From Trabulsiella guamensis ATCC 49490 (GTDB lineage Bacteria; Pseudomonadota; Gammaproteobacteria; Enterobacterales; Enterobacteriaceae): a stretch of 56,659 bases of DNA. A program made the position numbers and the translations under genes. Location of the stretch: contig NZ_JMTB01000029.1 in assembly GCF_000734965.1 (NCBI RefSeq), positions 1 to 56,659 on the forward strand, in the 5' to 3' direction. This document shows, piece after piece, positions 27,123 through 36,487 of this stretch (position 1 is its first letter; every line of letters begins with the position of its first letter). Below the pieces are notes generated by a model that was not told the origin of the DNA, did not search any database, and worked only from the letters and a program-made list of their open reading frames with translations.

Positions 27123-28820
27123 ATGTTACTAAATCATAAAAAAAACCGTTCCCTTTATATCCCTTACGCTGGCCCTGTTCTGCTCGAATTTCCGCTGCTG
27201 AACAAAGGCAGCGCCTTCAGCATGGAAGAACGTCGCAGCTTTAACTTGCTCGGGTTATTGCCCGAGGTGGTGGAATCCATCGAAGAGCAGGCAGAGCGCG
27301 CCTGGATCCAGTATCAGGGTTTTAAGACGGAAATCGACAAACACATTTACCTGCGCAATATCCAGGATACCAACGAAACCCTCTTCTACCGGCTGGTTGA
27401 AAACCATCTCGAAGAGATGATGCCGGTGATCTACACCCCGACGGTGGGCGCCGCCTGCGAACGTTTCTCTGAGATCTACCGTCGCGCGCGTGGGGTGTTT
27501 ATCTCCTACGAAAACCGGCAGTACATGGACGACATTCTGCAGAACGTCCCCAACCACAATATCAAAGTGATCGTGGTGACCGATGGCGAGCGTATACTCG
27601 GCCTTGGCGATCAGGGTATCGGTGGGATGGGCATTCCTATCGGTAAACTGTCGCTTTATACCGCCTGTGGCGGCATCAGCCCGGCTTACACATTGCCGGT
27701 AGTGCTGGATGTCGGCACGAACAACCAGCAATTGCTGAACGACCCGCTCTATATGGGCTGGCGTCATCCGCGCATTACCGGTGAAGAGTATTACCAGTTC
27801 GTCGATGATTTCATCCAGGCGGTGAAACAACGCTGGCCGGACGTACTGTTGCAATTCGAAGATTTCGCACAGAACAACGCCATGCCAGTGCTGACCCGCT
27901 ACCGTGACGAAATCTGTTCGTTTAACGATGACATTCAGGGTACCGCGGCGGTGACGGTCGGCACGTTGATCGCCGCCAGTCGCGCGGCTGGCAGTCAGTT
28001 AAGCGAACAAAAAATTGTTTTCCTCGGCGCGGGCTCCGCAGGCTGTGGTATCGCCGAGCAGATTGTGGCACAGATCCAGCGTGAAGGACTCAGCGAAGAA
28101 CAGGCTCGCCAGCGCGTCTTTATGGTTGACCGCTTCGGCTTGCTGACCGATCAGATGCCAAACCTGCTGTCGTTCCAGACTAAACTGGTGCAGAAGCGCG
28201 AAAATCTGAGCAACTGGGATACGACAAACGATGCGCTATCACTGCTCGATGTGGTGCGTAACGTCAAGCCGGATATTCTGATTGGCGTATCGGGTCAGAT
28301 TGGGCTGTTCTCGGAAGAGATCATCCGGGAAATGCATAAACATTGCCCGCGCCCTATCGTCATGCCGCTGTCGAACCCGACCTCACGCGTGGAAGCAACA
28401 CCGCAGGATATCATCGCCTGGACGGAGGGCAACGCGCTGGTAGCAACGGGCAGCCCGTTTGCACCAGTGGTGTGGAAAGACAAGATTTACCCCATCGCCC
28501 AGTGCAACAACGCCTATATTTTCCCCGGCATCGGTCTTGGTGTCATCGCTTCCGGCGCATCACGCATAACAGATGAAATGCTGATGGCCGCCAGTGAAAC
28601 GCTGGCTGAACACTCCCCGCTGGTCAATCATGGTGAAGGGATGGTGCTGCCGCCGCTAAAAGAGATCAAGGGGGTTTCCCGGGCAATCGCCTTCGCCGTG
28701 GGTAAAATGGCGCAGCAACAGGGCGTGGCGGTGAAAACGTCCGCTGAAGCGTTGCGCCAGGCGATTGACGATAACTTCTGGCTACCGGAATACCGCAGCT
28801 ACCGCAGAACCTCCATTTAA
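27123..28820 (+). CDS. maeA: NAD-dependent malic enzyme MaeA (SfcA)
   Basis: Malic enzyme of 565 aa, equal to E. coli MaeA, decarboxylating malate to pyruvate with NAD. Signatures: tyrosine in [12 protein letters not shown] (about 100), [20 protein letters not shown] (shown as [13 protein letters not shown], about 165), the metal-binding FEDFAQNNA and [12 protein letters not shown] (about 245-275), and the second nucleotide motif [13 protein letters not shown] (about 300). AAAGGAG lies nine bases before the ATG. It starts [17 protein letters not shown], differing from E. coli only in the first residues. The window also encodes Mqo, so two routes out of malate lie within 7 kb. Confidence 0.96.
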   Translation: MLLNHKKNRSLYIPYAGPVLLEFPLLNKGSAFSMEERRSFNLLGLLPEVVESIEEQAERAWIQYQGFKTEIDKHIYLRNIQDTNETLFYRLVENHLEEMMPVIYTPTVGAACERFSEIYRRARGVFISYENRQYMDDILQNVPNHNIKVIVVTDGERILGLGDQGIGGMGIPIGKLSLYTACGGISPAYTLPVVLDVGTNNQQLLNDPLYMGWRHPRITGEEYYQFVDDFIQAVKQRWPDVLLQFEDFAQNNAMPVLTRYRDEICSFNDDIQGTAAVTVGTLIAASRAAGSQLSEQKIVFLGAGSAGCGIAEQIVAQIQREGLSEEQARQRVFMVDRFGLLTDQMPNLLSFQTKLVQKRENLSNWDTTNDALSLLDVVRNVKPDILIGVSGQIGLFSEEIIREMHKHCPRPIVMPLSNPTSRVEATPQDIIAWTEGNALVATGSPFAPVVWKDKIYPIAQCNNAYIFPGIGLGVIASGASRITDEMLMAASETLAEHSPLVNHGEGMVLPPLKEIKGVSRAIAFAVGKMAQQQGVAVKTSAEALRQAIDDNFWLPEYRSYRRTSI

Positions 28821-28832
28821 TTCCCCTTTCCA

Positions 28833-28854
28833 CCCGGCAGCGCTGTCTGCCGGG
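28833..28854 (+). terminator. Hairpin after maeA
   Basis: Eight-pair stem CCCGGCAG (28833-28840) / CTGCCGGG (28847-28854), loop CGCTGT, 12 bp after the maeA stop. There is no clear U tract. Its sequence resembles a degenerate REP unit. Confidence 0.5.
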
Positions 28855-28855
28855 C

Positions 28856-28884
28856 TGGTCAAGCGCGCTTTTCCCCGCTACACT
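28856..28884 (+). promoter_or_regulatory. Candidate promoter for leader peptide and ABC-F gene
   Basis: TGGTCA (28856-28861), 17-bp spacer, TACACT (28879-28884), each four of six matches to sigma-70. It would start transcription about 36 bases before the leader ORF. Confidence 0.4.
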
Positions 28885-28926
28885 CCTTTCACCCATCAAC
28901 TTACTGAATAAAAAAGGAGGATCCCC

Positions 28927-29010
28927 ATGCTGTACTGTGAACATATTTTTGTTTCACGTGCATTTGGTGATCGTGCCAGCTCAAGCGTTATCGGTTCCGT
29001 GCTGCGATAA
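28927..29010 (+). CDS. 27-aa leader peptide upstream of ABC-F gene
   Basis: Small ORF beginning MLYCEHIFVS and ending SVIGSVLR. It has one of the best Shine-Dalgarno sequences in the window (AAGGAGG at 28914-28920, six bases before ATG), far stronger than that of the downstream ABC-F gene. Its 3' half forms the 5' arm of a long hairpin whose 3' arm includes and follows the stop codon, and the same 3' arm can pair with a second downstream copy. This layout suggests a cis-acting regulatory peptide whose translation sets the RNA fold. Functional role is inference; I recognise no homologue. Confidence 0.55.
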   Translation: MLYCEHIFVSRAFGDRASSSVIGSVLR

Positions 29011-29114
29011 CTTCGGCTTGAGCGAAGAAACACTGTCTTAATCCCTTCCCTCGGGCTTACCGGGTTATCGTCAGCGATGTATGACGAGGTACGACTGTAC
29101 CTGTAACTCTTGAG
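28979..29114 (+). promoter_or_regulatory. Putative attenuator with alternative pairings ahead of ABC-F
   Basis: Arm 1 GCTCAAGC+GTTATCG (28979-28993) pairs with arm 2 CGATAAC (29005-29011) plus GCTTGAGC (29016-29023), 15 pairs with a TTCG bulge. Arm 2 extended upstream, GCTGCGATAAC (29001-29011), can instead pair with arm 3 GTTATCG-T-CAGC (29064-29075), 11 pairs with one bulged T. Arm 3 can also fold with TGACGA (29082-29087). CTCAAG in arm 1 also complements CTTGAG at 29109-29114, next to the ABC-F start. No U run is seen, so control of translation rather than termination is more likely. Confidence 0.55.
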
Positions 29115-29120
29115 TAAGCA

Positions 29121-30644
29121 ATGAGCACATTACTAACTGTACAATCTCTCCACGTGGACACCGCGTTTGGTCCGCTGTTTTCTGACATTTCTTTCACGCT
29201 GAAAAAAGGCGATCGCCTCGGCTTAATTGGCTACAATGGCTGCGGCAAAAGCACGCTGTTGAAAGTGCTGGAGGGTACCCTTTCGCCCACATCAGGCAGC
29301 GTTTCACGAGCAAATCACTGCCTGTTGTCCCGCGTCGAGCAACATCTTCCCGCTGAAATTTATCCGCTGACAATGCGCGATGCCGTTCTGGCGCAACTGC
29401 CCCCCGGCGAGCGTGAAATACAGAGCTGGCGAGCCGATGTATTACTGGCGGAGATGGGATTCAGCGAGACGGATATCCAGTTGCAATCAGCCACGCTGAG
29501 CGGTGGTCAGCATACCCGACTGTTGTTGGCCCGTGCGCTAATCCATCAACCCGATCTGTTGTTGCTGGATGAACCCAGTAACCACCTCGATCTCCCAACC
29601 CTGTTATGGCTGGAAAGCTTCCTTAAAAACTGGCGCGGAAGCTTCATACTGGTTTCTCATGATAGCCATCTTTTGGATGTTGTAACTAATGGAACTTTAA
29701 TTCTGCGTGATAAAACGCTCTACAGCTTTGCCCTGCCATGTACAGCAGCGCGTGAAGCGCGGGCCGCACAGGATGAGAGCGATGCGTTGCGTTTCAAAGC
29801 AGAGCAAAAGGAGATTGATCGCATCACCACCAGCGCGAAACGGCTCGCTGTCTGGGGGCGAACCTATGACAACGAAGACCTGTCACGCAAGGCCAAACAG
29901 ATGGAGAAGCAGATCGACCGGCTGAAAGAGAACCAGACGGAGGTCACGTCCGGCAGTCACTGGCAGTTGCAACTTCATGGCGATGCGCTTCGCGCCGACC
30001 GTCTGCTGGAAATGGAAGCGTTGAGCGTCTCCCCGGCACCCGGCGTGCCGCCACTGTTTACCGCCCCTCTCGCCCGCCTGAAAAGTGGCGACCGGGTGGC
30101 GTTAATGGGCCGTAACGGTAGTGGGAAATCGACACTACTGAAACAGATCTGGCAGCACTATCAGGGAGTTCAGAACGCGCAACTGAAGCTTCATCCCCGC
30201 GTCAGTCCCGGTTATTACGACCAGACGCTGCATCAGTTACCGGATAACGCCACACTGCTGGAGGCGCTGGAGCCGTTCGCCTCTGCCGCTGAAGTGCGCA
30301 AGAAAGCGCTGATCAGCGCCGGTTTTCCCTGGGCGCAACATGGCAAGTTTGTCAGCACGCTGAGCGGCGGCGAGCGATCACGCCTGTTGTTCGTCGGTCT
30401 GTCTCTGGCGCGTTACAGCCTGCTGATGCTGGATGAGCCGACCAACCACCTGGATATGGAGGGTAAAGAAGCACTTGCGGCGGCTTTGCGTGATTATGCC
30501 GGCGGCGTGCTGCTGGTCAGTCATGACCGGAAACTGATTAGCGACAGTTGTAATCGCTTCTGGTTGATTGATAACGGCACGCTCAGTGAATGGCATGACC
30601 TGGATATGGTATCTGAGCGACTGCGCTTAACGGGCAGCCGTTAA
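29121..30644 (+). CDS. ABC-F family ATPase (ribosome-associated type)
   Basis: Soluble protein of 507 aa with two ABC ATPase domains and no TM segments. ABC1: Walker A GYNGCGKST (about 38), signature LSGGQHTR, Walker B LLLLDEPSNHLD. Linker about residues 205-300, rich in charged residues (KEIDRITTSAKRL, EDLSRKAKQMEKQ). ABC2: Walker A GRNGSGKST (about 330), signature LSGGERSR, Walker B LLMLDEPTNHLD. ABC-F proteins act on the ribosome, either in translation control (EttA, Uup) or in antibiotic protection (Msr, Vga, VmlR). It is none of the four E. coli ABC-F proteins by context. Its weak SD and leader peptide recall antibiotic-inducible members; that role is inference. Confidence 0.9.
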   Translation: MSTLLTVQSLHVDTAFGPLFSDISFTLKKGDRLGLIGYNGCGKSTLLKVLEGTLSPTSGSVSRANHCLLSRVEQHLPAEIYPLTMRDAVLAQLPPGEREIQSWRADVLLAEMGFSETDIQLQSATLSGGQHTRLLLARALIHQPDLLLLDEPSNHLDLPTLLWLESFLKNWRGSFILVSHDSHLLDVVTNGTLILRDKTLYSFALPCTAAREARAAQDESDALRFKAEQKEIDRITTSAKRLAVWGRTYDNEDLSRKAKQMEKQIDRLKENQTEVTSGSHWQLQLHGDALRADRLLEMEALSVSPAPGVPPLFTAPLARLKSGDRVALMGRNGSGKSTLLKQIWQHYQGVQNAQLKLHPRVSPGYYDQTLHQLPDNATLLEALEPFASAAEVRKKALISAGFPWAQHGKFVSTLSGGERSRLLFVGLSLARYSLLMLDEPTNHLDMEGKEALAAALRDYAGGVLLVSHDRKLISDSCNRFWLIDNGTLSEWHDLDMVSERLRLTGSR

Positions 30645-30648
30645 ATAA

Positions 30649-30681
30649 AAATCCCCGCCTCTGTTAAGAGTGCGGGGATTT
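30649..30681 (-). terminator. Terminator of the fdnGHI operon (possibly bidirectional)
   Basis: Ten-pair stem AAATCCCCGC (30649-30658) / GCGGGGATTT (30672-30681). On the minus strand the stem is followed by TTTATTTAA, giving a good U tract after fdnI; on the plus strand it lies 4 bp after the ABC-F stop and may also end that gene. Confidence 0.85.
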
Positions 30682-30695
30682 CATCAGCACAGAGG

Positions 30696-31352
30696 TTATT
30701 TGATCCCTTCTGCGCTCTCCTTTTTCGCTTCCATTTTTTCGATGTCACGATACCAGCGCGGGTGATGTTTCTTCGCCCAGCGGCGGCTCACCTTCCCTTC
30801 GATCATGCCTTTAATGGACCCTTTCACCCAGAACGCCATATAAATGTGGATCAGAATGGCGTGGATTAAAATAATGGCCGAGGTGGCATGAAGCAGCAGA
30901 CTGTAACGAATGACCTGCATCGGGAAATAGTCGGCAAAATAAGGACGCCAGATAATAATGCCGGTGACCAGCAGCACGAAAATCATGCTCATGATCGACC
31001 AGAACATCATCTTTTGCCCGGCATTGTATTTGCCGACATCGGCCACTTTATGCTCGTTGCCTTTCAGGACTTCGACTATCCCTTTCAGCCACGGAATATC
31101 CTTTTTGTCAGGGATATTGTGATGAACGAAACGCACAAACATAAACATCAATGCGAAGAAGATCACCACGCCGAAAAAAGGATGCAGAATGCGCCCCATC
31201 TGCGGCGTCCCGAAGGTTTCCGTCAGCCACTGCAGGGTCGGGAAGAAAAACGAAATCCCCGACAGCGAAACCAGAAAGAAGCAGATGACCACCGTCCAGT
31301 GACAGGCGCGGTCAATAAATTTTGTCCGCACAATCATTTTCGATTTATTCAT
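30696..31352 (-). CDS. fdnI: Formate dehydrogenase-N gamma subunit, cytochrome b556 (FdnI)
   Basis: Integral membrane diheme cytochrome of 218 aa with four TM helices. It passes electrons from FdnH to menaquinone in nitrate-linked formate respiration. Heme-ligating histidines lie in RACHWTVV (TM1), GRILHPFFG, and [19 protein letters not shown] region (TM4, two histidines). ATG 31352 overlaps the fdnH stop (ATGAATAA) and has GGGAG six bases upstream, so translation is coupled. Confidence 0.95.
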   Translation of the reverse strand: MNKSKMIVRTKFIDRACHWTVVICFFLVSLSGISFFFPTLQWLTETFGTPQMGRILHPFFGVVIFFALMFMFVRFVHHNIPDKKDIPWLKGIVEVLKGNEHKVADVGKYNAGQKMMFWSIMSMIFVLLVTGIIIWRPYFADYFPMQVIRYSLLLHATSAIILIHAILIHIYMAFWVKGSIKGMIEGKVSRRWAKKHHPRWYRDIEKMEAKKESAEGIK

Positions 31353-32229
31353 CATGGTCTCCCTCGTCGTCGTCCACTTCCTTGTTAGGACCAATACCGA
31401 TGTAGTGATAAATCAGCCCGGCGAAAGTCGCGATAAATCCCGCCGCCGCCAGCGGCTTCAGCGCCCCTTTCCACAAACTGATACTGGTATCAATTTTCGG
31501 TGCTTTCGGCAGGTTGTGGTACAACTCAGGTTCGTCGGCATGATGCAGAACGTACATGACGTGTGTACCCCCAACGCCTTCCGGGTTGTAGATCCCCGCC
31601 TGTGGATAACCGCGCGCTTTCAACTTATCGACCCGCGCCTGCGCCACCTCCAGCATCTCTTTTTTGGTGCCAAAGTGAATGGCGCCTGTCGGGCAGGTCT
31701 TCACGCATGCTGGCTCCTGGCCGACGCTGACGCGATCAACACAAAGCGTGCATTTGTAGACCCGGTTGTCCTCTTTATTGAGACGCGGAACATTGAACGG
31801 GCAACCCGCGATGCAGTAGCCGCAGCCGATGCAGTTTTCCTGCTGGAAATCGACGATCCCGTTAGCGTACTGAATGATAGCCCCCGCGGACGGGCAGGCT
31901 TTCAGACAGCCTGGATCCTCACAATGCATACAGCCATCTTTGCGGATCAGCCACTCCAGTTTGCCGTTCTGTTCGGTTTCGCTAAAACGCATCACCGTCC
32001 AGGATTTGGCGCTCAGATCGGCGGGGTTGTCGTACACCCCCACGCAGTGTCCTACTTCATCGCGAATATCGTTCCACTCAGAGCAGGCCACCTGGCAGGC
32101 TTTACAGCCCACGCAGGAGGAGACATCGATGAGCTTCGCCACTTCCTCTTTGTAATCACGCGCGCGCGGCGCGGGCGTGACTGGATTGGTGGCGGAGCGC
32201 TTGAGAATGTCCTGTGTTTCCATTGACAT
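31345..32229 (-). CDS. fdnH: Formate dehydrogenase-N iron-sulfur subunit (FdnH)
   Basis: Beta subunit of 294 aa, same as E. coli. Four ferredoxin-type cysteine clusters are visible: [11 protein letters not shown] (about 38), [13 protein letters not shown] (about 100), [11 protein letters not shown] (about 133) and [11 protein letters not shown]...CVKTC (about 160-175). A single C-terminal TM helix ([20 protein letters not shown], about 257-276) anchors it at the periplasmic face and the short tail is acidic. It transfers electrons from FdnG to FdnI. It is second in the fdnGHI operon, 12 bp after fdnG. Confidence 0.97.
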   Translation of the reverse strand: MSMETQDILKRSATNPVTPAPRARDYKEEVAKLIDVSSCVGCKACQVACSEWNDIRDEVGHCVGVYDNPADLSAKSWTVMRFSETEQNGKLEWLIRKDGCMHCEDPGCLKACPSAGAIIQYANGIVDFQQENCIGCGYCIAGCPFNVPRLNKEDNRVYKCTLCVDRVSVGQEPACVKTCPTGAIHFGTKKEMLEVAQARVDKLKARGYPQAGIYNPEGVGGTHVMYVLHHADEPELYHNLPKAPKIDTSISLWKGALKPLAAAGFIATFAGLIYHYIGIGPNKEVDDDEGDHDE

Positions 32230-32241
32230 AAATTCGCTCCT

Positions 32242-35200
32242 TTACGCCTTCTCGATGTTGACCAGAAACGCTTTGTACTCCGGCGTTTGCGAGTTGGAAT
32301 CACCCACGTTCGGGGTCAGGGTATTGGCGAGATAACCTTTCTGTGTCACTCCTTCAAAGCCCCAGTGCAGTGGGATCCCAACGGTTTCCACCTGCTGACC
32401 ATGAACGTTAAGCGCCTGCAAACGACGCGTGACTACCGCTACCGCACGAATAAAGCCGCGCCTGCTGCTGACTTTGACCCTGTCGCCGTTAGCGATGCCT
32501 TTTGTCTTCGCCAGCGTTTCACTGATTTCGACAAACTGCTGCGGCTGAGCAATTGCATTCAGACGCGCATGTTTCGTCCATGTGTGGAAATGCTCGGTCA
32601 GACGATAAGTGGTGCCGACGTACGGGAACTGGTCTTTCTTACCCATACGCTGCGCATCTTCTTCGTACAAACGTACAACCGGACTGGAGATCACGTTCGG
32701 GTGCAACGGGTTAGTGCCCAGCGGTGTTTCCATCGGCTCGTAATGTTCCGGGAACGGCCCTTCCGCCAGTTTGTCGAGCGCAAACAGACGCCCCAGACCT
32801 TCCGGTTGCATGATGAACGGCCCGGTAGCGCTGCCCGGTGCGGCGGTGTTGAAGTCAGGAATGTCATTCCCGCTCCACTTCGCACCATCCCACTGGATCA
32901 ACATCCGCTTCGGATCCCACGGTTTACCCTGCGGATCTGCCGACGCGCGGTTGTACAGCACACGGCGGTTCAGCGGCCACGCCCATGCCCAGCCCAGCGT
33001 ATTGCCAAGTCCGGACGGATCGGCGTTGTCGCGGTTCGCCATCTGGTTGCCTTTCTCGGTCCAGCTGCCGGTATAAATCCAGCATGACGACGATGTGGTG
33101 CCATCATCACGTAACAGCGCAAAACTGCTCAGCAACTGACCTTTTTTCGCCACCAGCACACCGTTAGCATCATAGAGGTCCGCCAGCGCATAGCCGTTGT
33201 TCTCTTTCGCCACTTCGTCTGATTCCGGGTGATCCGGTTGTTTGTATGCCCAGCGCATATTAAGCAGAGGCTCTGCCCCTTTTCCGCCTTCGTTGCGGTA
33301 CATATCCCGCAGGCGATGGAAGATCCCGGCCAGAATTTCGCCATCGGTACGCGCTTCCCCTGGCGCTTCGCCTCCTTTCCAGTGCCACTGCAGCCAGCGG
33401 CCGGAGTTGGCGATGGAGCCATCTTCCTCCGCAAAGCAGGTCGATGGCAGACGGAACACTTCAGTCTGAATGGACGCGGTATCGACGTCATTCATCTCGC
33501 CGTGGTTCTGCCAGAAGTTAGAGGTTTCCGTCACCAGTGGATCGATGACCACCAGGTATTCCAGCTTGCTCAGGCTACTGACGACGCGGTTTTTGTCCGG
33601 GAATGAGGCGACCGGGTTGAAGCCCTGGCAGATATAGCCATTGACTTCGCCTTTGTCCATCTTATTGAAATACTTGATGACGTCCCAGGCCTGATCCCAT
33701 TTAGGCAACCAGTCGTAGCCCCAGCTATTCTCCGGCTGTGCTGCATCACCGTAGAACGCTTTCATCAGGCTGACGAAGAATTTGGGGTAGTTACTCCAGT
33801 AGTTCACCTGCTCCGCGAGCATCGCTTTTGGCGTATTAGCCGCCAGGTAACTTTGCAAATCAATGTGCTTCTCGGACGGCAACGTCAGATAACCCGGCAG
33901 ACTGGTAGACAGTAGACCCAGATCCGTTAAACCCTGAATATTGGAGTGACCGCGCAGTGCGTTAACGCCACCGCCTGCCATGCCCATATTGCCAAGCAGC
34001 AACTGAATCATCGCCATGGTACGGATGTTTTGCGCACCGACGGTATGCTGCGTCCAGCCCAGTGCATACAGGAACGTGGTGGTGCGATCCGCCGCGCTGG
34101 TGGAGGCCAGCACGTCGCACACCCGCAGGAAATCCGCTTTCGGTGTACCACAGATGTTCTCCACCACCTCCGGCGTATAACGAGATACGTGTTTTTTCAG
34201 CAACTGCCATACACAACGTGGATGCGTCAGCGAATCGTCACGTTTCGCCATGCCGTTGTCGTCGAACTGATAACTCCAGGAGGACTTATCGTACTGACGT
34301 TTTTCCGCGTCATAGCCGCTGAACAGCCCGTCATCAAACGTAAAGTCATCCCGCACCAGCAGCGCGGCGTTGGTGTAGTGTTTAACGTATTCGGCGTTAA
34401 TCTTGTTGTTATCAATAAGGTACAACAGAACGCCCGACAGGAACGTAATGTCGGTACCGGAACGAATCGGCGCATAGATATCAGCGACTGACGCGGTACG
34501 GGTAAAGCGCGGATCGACAACGATAAGCGTGGCATCGTTGTTATTTTTCGCTTCCATCGCCCAGCGGAAACCCACCGGATGCGCTTCAGCGGCGTTACCG
34601 CCCATCACCATCACCACGTTGGCGTTTTTGATATCCACCCAGTGGTTGGTCATCGCACCGCGACCAAATGTTGGAGCAAGACTTGCTACCGTTGGTCCGT
34701 GTCAGACGCGTGCCTGGTTGTCTACTGCCAGCATGCCAAGCGAACGCACAAACTTCTGCGTCAGCATACCGGTCTCATTACTCGCCGCAGAGGCGCACAG
34801 CATGCCGGTGGAAAGCCAGCGATTCACCGTCACACCATTCGCATTCTGCTCAATAAAATTGGCATCGCGGTCGGCTTTCATCAGCTTAGCGATACGGTTG
34901 AAAGCCTCATCCCACGAAATACGCTGCCATTTGTCAGAGCCTGGCGCGCGATACTCGGGATAACGCAGGCGGTTCTCGCTGTGGACATAATCCAGCAAAC
35001 CGGCCCCTTTGGGGCACAACGCCCCCCGGCTAACAGGGTGATCGGAATCTCCTTCGATATGGTAAATCGATTCTCGGGTGTTTTTCGCACCGTCGCCAAG
35101 GCTATACATCAAAAGCCCACAACCTACGGAACAATATGTGCAGGTATTACGAACCTCTTTGGCGCGCATTAATTTATAATTTCGCGCCTGTGCCAGCGCC

Positions 35201-35289
35201 ATTTTGGGTGTTAAACCCAGCGCAGCTACCGTCGTCCCGGCCATACCGCCCGCGCAGATTTTAAAAAACTGTCTGCGGTTGACGTCCAT
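32242..35289 (-). CDS. fdnG: Formate dehydrogenase-N catalytic selenoprotein (FdnG)
   Basis: Molybdopterin formate dehydrogenase of 1015 aa if the in-frame TGA at 34702-34704 is read as selenocysteine (residue 196: ARV-Sec-HGPTV), exactly the E. coli position. Without recoding the gene looks like two ORFs. The Tat signal is DVNRRQFFKICAGG (residues 2-15). The [4Fe-4S] site CTYCSVGCGLLMY begins near residue 49, and the molybdopterin guanine dinucleotide motifs (GGNAAEAHPVG, LALGWTQHTVGAQNI-like region) follow. The start at 35289 follows GAGG. It oxidises formate in the periplasm during nitrate respiration and heads fdnGHI. Confidence 0.97.
34662..34704 (-). promoter_or_regulatory. SECIS element of fdnG
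   Basis: Immediately 3' of the UGA the mRNA forms GACCAA ... TTGGTC outer and AGCAA-GTC-TTGCT inner stems with apical GU, the layout needed by SelB for selenocysteine insertion in E. coli fdnG/fdhF. Confidence 0.8.
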
Positions 35290-35353
35290 TGTTTTCCTCA
35301 TTATTGATGGAGTGACTTCACGGGGAAAAGTAACAGCGCAGATGTGGTTTTTT

Positions 35354-35367
35354 TTGCGGCAAATCAA
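35354..35367 (-). promoter_or_regulatory. FNR-like site upstream of fdnG
   Basis: Minus-strand TTGATTTGCCGCAA fits TTGAT-N4-ATCAA with two mismatches in the second half. Its centre lies 62 bp downstream of the NarL site, close to the separation in the E. coli fdnG promoter, where FNR sits near -41.5. Confidence 0.55.
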
Positions 35368-35414
35368 TAACCATTCTTTATGCCCACTAAATAGTTTACT
35401 TTGTCGATTCCCGT

Positions 35415-35430
35415 TACCCACAAGGGAGTA
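35415..35430. promoter_or_regulatory. NarL/NarP 7-2-7 site upstream of fdnG
   Basis: TACCCACAAGGGAGTA consists of two inverted NarL heptamers (TACCCAC and, on the other strand, TACTCCC) separated by two bases. E. coli fdnG is nitrate-activated through a 7-2-7 NarL site in the equivalent place. Confidence 0.7.
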
Positions 35431-35517
35431 GCTTCTGGAAGTATTAATCCACAAAGTGGCAAAAAGGTGTTATATATTCTGACGTTACGTTTTACACTAA
35501 ATGAAGAAAAATAAGAG

Positions 35518-36396
35518 ATGACGACACAACGCGCGACATTCATTGGCCTGATTGCCATTATTCTCTGGAGCACCATGGTCGGGTTAATTCGTGGCGTCAG
35601 CGAGGGGCTCGGCCCGGTCGCTGGCGCGGCGATGATCTACTCCCTGAGTGGACTGTTACTGGTTTTCACCGTGGGTATCCCGAAAATCCGCCAGTTCTCG
35701 GCGCGTTATCTGCTGGCAGGTTGCCTTCTGTTTGTCAGTTATGAAATATGCCTTGCCCTGTCGCTGGGCTATGCCGCCACGCGACAGCAGGCGATTGAAG
35801 TCGGGATGGTGAATTATCTCTGGCCCAGCCTGACTGTCCTGTTCGCGATTCTCTTCAACGGACAAAAATCCACGCTGTGGGTTATTCCCGGACTGCTTCT
35901 GGCGCTGCTCGGCGTCAGTTGGGTGCTCGGCGGCGACCAGGGGCTGAATGTCGATGAAATCATCAGCAATATTATTTCCAGCCCGCTGAGCTATATTCTC
36001 GCCTTTGTCGGCGCGTTTATCTGGGCTGCCTACTGTACGGTTACCGCCCGTTATGCGAAGGGGAAAAACGGCATTACCTTTTTTGTTTTACTGACCGGGC
36101 TCAGCCTCTGGGTTCACTATTTTCTCACCGATCAGCCACCAATGCATTTTAGCTGGCCTGTCACAATTAAAATGCTGCTGTGCGCATTGTCATTAGGATT
36201 TGCTTATGCGGCGTGGAATATTGGCATTCTCTACGGCAAGGTAAGCCTGCTGGCCGTCGGCTCCTATTTCACACCGGTACTTTCTTCGGCGCTGGCTTCA
36301 TTTCTGCTCAACGCCCCGCTCTCATGGTCCTTCTGGCAGGGCGCCGGGATGGTATGTCTTGGATCCCTGCTCTGCTGGCATGCCACGCGACAGTGA
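35518..36396 (+). CDS. yddG: YddG, aromatic amino acid / paraquat exporter (DMT family)
   Basis: Ten-TM drug/metabolite transporter of 292 aa, equal to E. coli and Salmonella YddG, which exports aromatic amino acids and methyl viologen. It begins MTTQRATFIGLIAIILWSTM; two EamA repeats are present (about 10-140 and 155-290), the second with GAFIWAAYCTV and SYFTPVLSSALAS. It is divergent from fdnG, as in E. coli. A second methyl viologen efflux gene (smvA) lies 1.3 kb downstream. Confidence 0.95.
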   Translation: MTTQRATFIGLIAIILWSTMVGLIRGVSEGLGPVAGAAMIYSLSGLLLVFTVGIPKIRQFSARYLLAGCLLFVSYEICLALSLGYAATRQQAIEVGMVNYLWPSLTVLFAILFNGQKSTLWVIPGLLLALLGVSWVLGGDQGLNVDEIISNIISSPLSYILAFVGAFIWAAYCTVTARYAKGKNGITFFVLLTGLSLWVHYFLTDQPPMHFSWPVTIKMLLCALSLGFAYAAWNIGILYGKVSLLAVGSYFTPVLSSALASFLLNAPLSWSFWQGAGMVCLGSLLCWHATRQ

Positions 36397-36487
36397 CTTA
36401 ATTTTGCCTCGCTTTCCTTTTTATTTGCGTCAGGCTGCCGGTTGCGTATTGCTAGTTTGCAGGTTTTCACACAACAGGAAAACCATC

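Noticed and set aside
28833-28884. Treating the hairpin after maeA as the attenuator of the ABC-F gene
   Set aside because: It lies upstream of the likely promoter and the leader ORF, so it is more probably the maeA 3' end.
31354-32226. 290-aa plus-strand ORF opposite fdnH
   Set aside because: Composition is that of an antisense shadow; the opposite strand encodes a fully conserved iron-sulfur protein.
34654-34704. Apparent frameshift or split of fdnG into two ORFs
   Set aside because: The break is a single in-frame TGA at the known selenocysteine position with a SECIS hairpin; there is no frame change.
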